From Neospora caninum Liverpool (lineage: Eukaryota > Apicomplexa > Conoidasida > Eucoccidiorida > Sarcocystidae), in contig NC_018387.1 of the NCBI RefSeq assembly GCF_000208865.1, positions 1,240,001 to 1,304,000 of the forward strand: a DNA stretch of 64,000 nucleotides. The letters run 5' to 3'. Of this stretch, positions 59,415 to 64,000 are shown in pieces. Below the pieces are notes generated by a model. The model saw nothing but the letters and a program-made list of their open reading frames with translations. It did no database searches and had not been told where the DNA came from. The number at the start of each line of letters is the position of its first letter. The first letter of the stretch is position 1. The translations under genes and the position numbers were made by a program.

Positions 59415-62140
59415 ATTCGAAAGCAGGCGTTTTTAGAAAAGGAGTGAATTTTTCTGTGGACACGCGCTCATTTTCGGCACAGTGCTTGCTCAGGCCTGGC
59501 GGCCAGCACGCACGCATCTTCGAGTCGTTCCCGCGTTGCATGTATCCCACGAATGGTTGCGGCGAAACCGTCTGAGGCGGCAGTTCGTGCGTGAGCCGGG
59601 CAGGAATCCACTGGGCATTCTTTCGAAGTGTCAGGGTGGTGTGGTGGTATGATTTCGACGTTCTAAGGAAGCGTTTCCTCAAGATTTGTCATGACGGGGA
59701 AACTCTACGGGGGGTTCGTTTCTGGTGGGGCTCCACGACTCCGGTTGGGTTGCTGAGGAACCAAATGGCGGCAAGGGCCGGAGGGAAAAAACGCCGGGGA
59801 GTCAGTCGAGAAAAAGCGAGGGTTGCGGACCAATCTGGTGTCACCGAAAAACCCGCCTTTTCTCGTCTTGCTCGTCCAGTTGTTCTGCACAGGTGTTGGA
59901 AGGAACTCGGGAAAAGCAAGGGTTGGAAACGAAACGATGCATTCTCATTCTCTATCATAAAGGTAGCCCTCGATTGTCCACTCTGGGTTGCTCAGATCAG
60001 GTCTCTTCTTGTCACTTGTGTAGGCCGCTCCGACTATGAAAAACGCGGGAACTCCGTGAGGAGGGCGGCGACGTTTAACAGACCATGCAAAGAAATACCC
60101 GCTGTAAATGGATTTTCCGTTCGGTAACCGTGGGCAGCTGTTCGTGTTTCCACTGTGTTCCGTATGACAAAGGAATCGAAATCGCTACGTGAACAGAGGA
60201 ACGTAGGAGACTAATCTCCATACGTCATTTCTAATATTCTTCAAAGCTGAACCGATTCGGCCAGCAGATATCCTGCAGCTGCATGAATCTTCTATCGGCA
60301 TCAGCTGGAAGCTCTATTCCTCGGAAAAACAGGCTGAAGGCGAGGCAGCAGGAGTGCGACCCCGAGTTCAGACTATGGCTGAAGCGCAACGCAGAAAAAC
60401 AGAATGCATTTCCGCGAAACTGCAAGGAAATTTGCCGTTTAAATTCATAGTTTCCTCCGAGCCGAAGATGCCACTTCTTGCGCATCACCATGTGGAGGAG
60501 ACCGTGAATCAGACATCGCTGTTTCTTTGTTTGGCATCACATACTGCTTATTGCTAGCAGGCGTGCGCGCTCTGTCTGTCCGCCCCGGGCATGCTTTTAA
60601 GGAAAAGCGCGCATCCCACTTCTGGAAAAAGGAAATAGGAAGCACGGTACAAGCAGCATGTCACCTGGTCCCCAGTTCGCTCTGTAGAAAGCGTCTACCA
60701 ACACACTCGACAGCAGTTTGCTCCTCCTCGTTTGATTCATCCTCTACTGCCGGCGTGTTTCAGAGACCGGTCCAGAATTGCTACACAAAACCGATTCCCT
60801 CCTCTCGTATGTATAATTCCTCATTCGCACTGCTTTTCAAAACGAATGTGAAGGAAGGCCGAAGCACACAGGCAGCCGTTCTAGACTCATTATTCTCCCC
60901 TCGTCTACATTCGGAATGCTCCGGCTTCTGGTGTCTTGTAACTCACGAGTCAATCGCGTGTGCCGCCGAGGCGGTCGAAAAATACATCTTTTGCCTGTGT
61001 GGATCCAGTGGCATATAGCATTGAAGCGCCACTGAGTAGGCCTAAGCGTATCCTCTCTCCTACTTGTGACGAGCTGTCGTCCAAGACCATCGCACCGCCG
61101 TGGGTAGTCGTGCGCGTATTAACCGATGCCGATGGTACAAAAAGTCCCCTGTACGTTATATCGCTTTCCTGCACGCTTCGTCACGGACCTGGCATTGTTG
61201 TTCCACCTTGCCAGTTCGTGGTTCTTGAATGCGATATATCTGTGCTTCTTCGCTTTTTCATGACTCCGTGGAAACCAGTACTCAAGAAGCGGGCGCCAAG
61301 ACTGCTTCCCGCTCAGCAGTTGCTGGCGAGGTACGGCGTACCCGTCAACTTGAGAAGGAGCAGCCTACAAAGAGAACCGCTTCCCTCTCGTCAACTACCG
61401 GTTTATTCCGTCCAATTATTGCCTTCGTTGTGTTCGTCCATGCTTGTTTATAGACGACGTGCTATAGATAATGAATTCTGCGCTAGGATGTGCGGAAGGA
61501 ACTAGATTTTGTGCACCTCTAGCTGCTGGCGCACAATGAAGAGCGTAGTCCAGCGGCCCTCACCTATGTTTTTAAAGAGGTTAATCTGGGCATAAAAAAA
61601 CGCACGAATCCGCACGCGGCTGCCTACCGGTTTCTCCTGTTCTCCTGGCATCGGTATAGCTCGACGTTGACATGCGACCGTGGGTTGCATGTGCCCGCCG
61701 GCACCTCACGTGGCCCATCACACAGGAACAATCGAGTATCTTACGTCTCCGATGGGCTATATCGCGGCAGAGTTTTAGGAAGGAGAGGCCAGAGTCACAT
61801 GTGGAATCAGAGTCCCCCCTTTAGATGCCAAGTGTTCTCGATTTCCTCCCGTCCAGTCTCTTTCTGTGCAAGACCGCCTCTGTCGCGCATGTCCTCAGAT
61901 CCCCTTCTTCAAACTCGACCGCCAGCTGACACAAAGAAACCGGCGCCGGTACCCTACAGCTCACCACAAACCAAATCTGTGCTTGTCTCTTCTTTTTTCT
62001 TGCTTTTTGAGCATATGCTGGATTGTGAATGAAAAAGCGTTTCAGTGCACATCGTTCCTGAGGTGACACACAGCCGACTGCATAGCTGTGCACGGCTCCG
62101 AAAAGAGTTCCCCTGTTGACGCTTTCAACTGTTCGTGACG
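59415..62140. other. Intergenic region
   Basis: 2.7 kb between the SCYL2 stop and the inositol monophosphatase start, same strand. A 181-codon open frame at 60960-61505 (plus) begins with GTG and shows no domain or signal peptide. Otherwise nothing is supported. Confidence 0.4.
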
Positions 62141-64000
62141 ATGGTGAATGTGAACCCTGTCGATGCTGTCGGTGAATCGAGGACACGGCCCGGAGTGACC
62201 GTGGCCTTCGTCGAAGACATCGCTCGCGAGGCTGGTCACACTCTCCGAAAGTTTTTTTCCGATAGGGATAAGAAAGTCGACACGAAGGAATCTCCCGCCG
62301 ACCTCGTCACGGAATTCGACAAAGCCATTGAGGACCACCTAAAGAAAAGGATTCGCGAGGCTTTTCCAACGCACCAGTTCTTATGCGAGGGTAAGAGTTA
62401 AGGACGTGAGAATGCGGGCGCATCTGTGCTTGATAACGTAATTGACTGCGCAAGCCCCGGTTCCTGTCGCAAACCGCCATACTTCCAGGAGAATCCGGCC
62501 GCTCTTTCGTCTCCAGATTCACTCTCTGCCTGCCTAGATTCGTTGTATCTGAAGAATGTTGATTCTTGTTCTATCTACGGCCCTTGTTTCGTCTCCGCAC
62601 TCTCTTTAACGAACCACCTGGAGAAGAGGATCGAGTTCGGTGTGCTGATTCTTCGATGAAGTGAACGCGTGGTGTGCAGAACGAAAGTTTACCTCGTGTG
62701 CAACGTGCGTGGCTCGTCTTTCGCAAGTAGAACAGCGTTTTCTTCTGGAGCGGAAGTCCACACAGTCGCTGACGGCTGCGGAGCTCGGTATCCAGAAACG
62801 GGTACGAGAGAGCAAGCACCGTGTAGCGGGTAAACTGGGCTGTGGGTTCGCTCCCGCAAGGGAATCGATCGCTTCTTGTGAGACGGTGGAACAGAATGCT
62901 CATACAAAAGATGAGTGAAGTTGAAGCAGCGCAGTGATCCGCGCTTTCCTGGTGGTCAAATATATGCGGGGGGTGGCTTCGCCAATCCCATAGGAACTCA
63001 ACGCCCTGCTACACTGTCGTCGGTTGCACTGGCGGTACACTGTACCGATGTATGTTGGTACAACGAACATATCTGGTGCAGCCCCCGTATCGTGAACTAA
63101 ACCGGCCATCCTTTCACAGATTCTTTAAGGCTCGGGAAATGCTGACAAGATAGTCGAGGCACGTACCCAACTGTTCGCTTTGCTCTGTGCGCATGACAGC
63201 ACAAACGGACATGTCTCGTGGTAACTGAAGTGTCAAGTGGGAGCAGGTTCGTCTTCTGTGTCGTCTGCAGAATCGAGCACACTGAATGATTGCCTAACAG
63301 ACGCCCCGACATGGGTGATTGACCCGGTAGGATATTCTGCCCCAAACTGCAAATTCTGAGCTCGGATCTCCTGCAGTGCCTACGATTCCCTGACGCTTTT
63401 GCGTTCAGTCCGGTGCCTGTGAATCAGGATGGCAGGGAAGCCGTCAGCTTTTGGTGTGAGTGCACGTCCCTCCGTCGCCATAGTAGAGCAGCCCGACGCT
63501 GCTTCCTTCAGCTTTTTCTGCCCAGGAAGTGGAGTTCTGACAGCCACGTGGGCGTCGGGTTCGGGGCGCAAACTGTTGTAAAACGAGAACCAGTTCGTTT
63601 TCGTTGAGAACCTCACCACGGCCAGATGTATACATAGTATTCCATATCTGCTGGGTGCTGCCCCGTCATGTTGTAGAGCAGAAAACCAGTTATCTCTCCA
63701 GATTCCGTTGCCACTGCAATCTGGTACTTGCTGCTAGGCGACGGCGCATTATGCTGTTTCTGGGTGTTTTCAGATTGACGGGACGACGAACTTCGTGCAT
63801 ACTCTTCCGTTTACCTGTGGTAAGAACGGTGTATATGCGCCTGGAGTGCGCGGGCACACTCACGCAACGCAGTAATCAATGAGGGAGGAGCGCCTCGGCT
63901 GCTAAGAGAACACTTCGCAGGCGTGCCTCATTTCTGCCGTCACCGTGACAGATTCACCTGATTGCTCCACTAATGACGACGGTGACACCCGAGATAGAAC
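62141..64000 (+). CDS. Inositol monophosphatase family protein, 5' part only
   Basis: Three exons are in the window (62141-62390, 63271-63326, 63774-63819), with matching phases and consensus splice sites; the gene continues beyond base 64000. The first exon encodes AFVEDIAREAGHTLRKFF, then KESPADLVTEFDKAIEDHLK and FPTHQFLCE, matching the N-terminal helices and the metal-binding Glu of inositol monophosphatase. The second and third exons join to give the family signature WVIDPIDGTTNFVH, with two of the metal-ligand aspartates. The enzyme hydrolyses inositol monophosphates to free myo-inositol in a magnesium-dependent, typically lithium-sensitive reaction; related family members act on other small phosphate esters, so the substrate is not fixed by this fragment. 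The ATG context is favourable (A at -3, G at +4). Later catalytic motifs lie outside the window. Confidence 0.88.

Noticed and set aside
60960..61505. 181-codon plus-strand frame
   Set aside because: GTG start, no signal peptide, no domain and no supporting splice context. It may be chance.

Overview
The window looks like nuclear DNA of a tissue-cyst-forming coccidian (the Toxoplasma / Hammondia / Neospora group). The genes are rich in GT-AG introns and have long disordered insertions. The start of the phosphatase gene matches the apicomplexan gNCAAAATGG context exactly. Introns and intergenic DNA carry (TA)n microsatellites. An oocyst-wall-type Cys-rich protein and several secretory leaders are present. 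I cannot fix the species. All exon boundaries were read by eye from splice signals, phase continuity and family motifs; no similarity search was run.

Layout. 584-5754 (+): CS-domain co-chaperone-like protein behind a signal-peptide-like leader. 8468-21922 (-): a very large gene that reads as two complete phosphoserine-phosphatase (SerB) units fused head to tail, the first apparently dead and the second with all catalytic motifs. 25047-28684 (+): PGAM5-type mitochondrial phosphatase, divergent from the SerB gene. 31436-31858 (+): intronless TRAPP subunit 2 (sedlin). 34216-34698 (+): small unrecognised signal-peptide/transmembrane protein. 35417-38561 (-): secretory protein with coiled coil and a C-terminal NFACT-R (RqcH-like) domain, a candidate apicoplast ribosome-quality-control factor. 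39444-41151 (+): oocyst wall protein family member. 42991-44805 (-): phosphohistidine phosphatase (PHPT1/Janus) domain behind a long leader. 49739-59414 (+): 17-exon SCY1-like (SCYL2) pseudokinase with HEAT repeats and DPF motifs. 62141-end (+): first three exons of an inositol monophosphatase family gene that runs off the window.

The genes do not form a pathway; this is ordinary mixed eukaryotic gene order with about 0.7-5 kb between genes. Themes do recur: phosphate-removing enzymes (SerB, PGAM5, PHPT1, IMPase), vesicle traffic (TRAPPC2, SCYL2) and secretory or organelle-targeted proteins. The most unusual items are the tandem SerB fusion with a degenerate first catalytic domain, the secretory NFACT-R protein, and a perfect 52-base tandem duplication that copies that gene's last splice acceptor.
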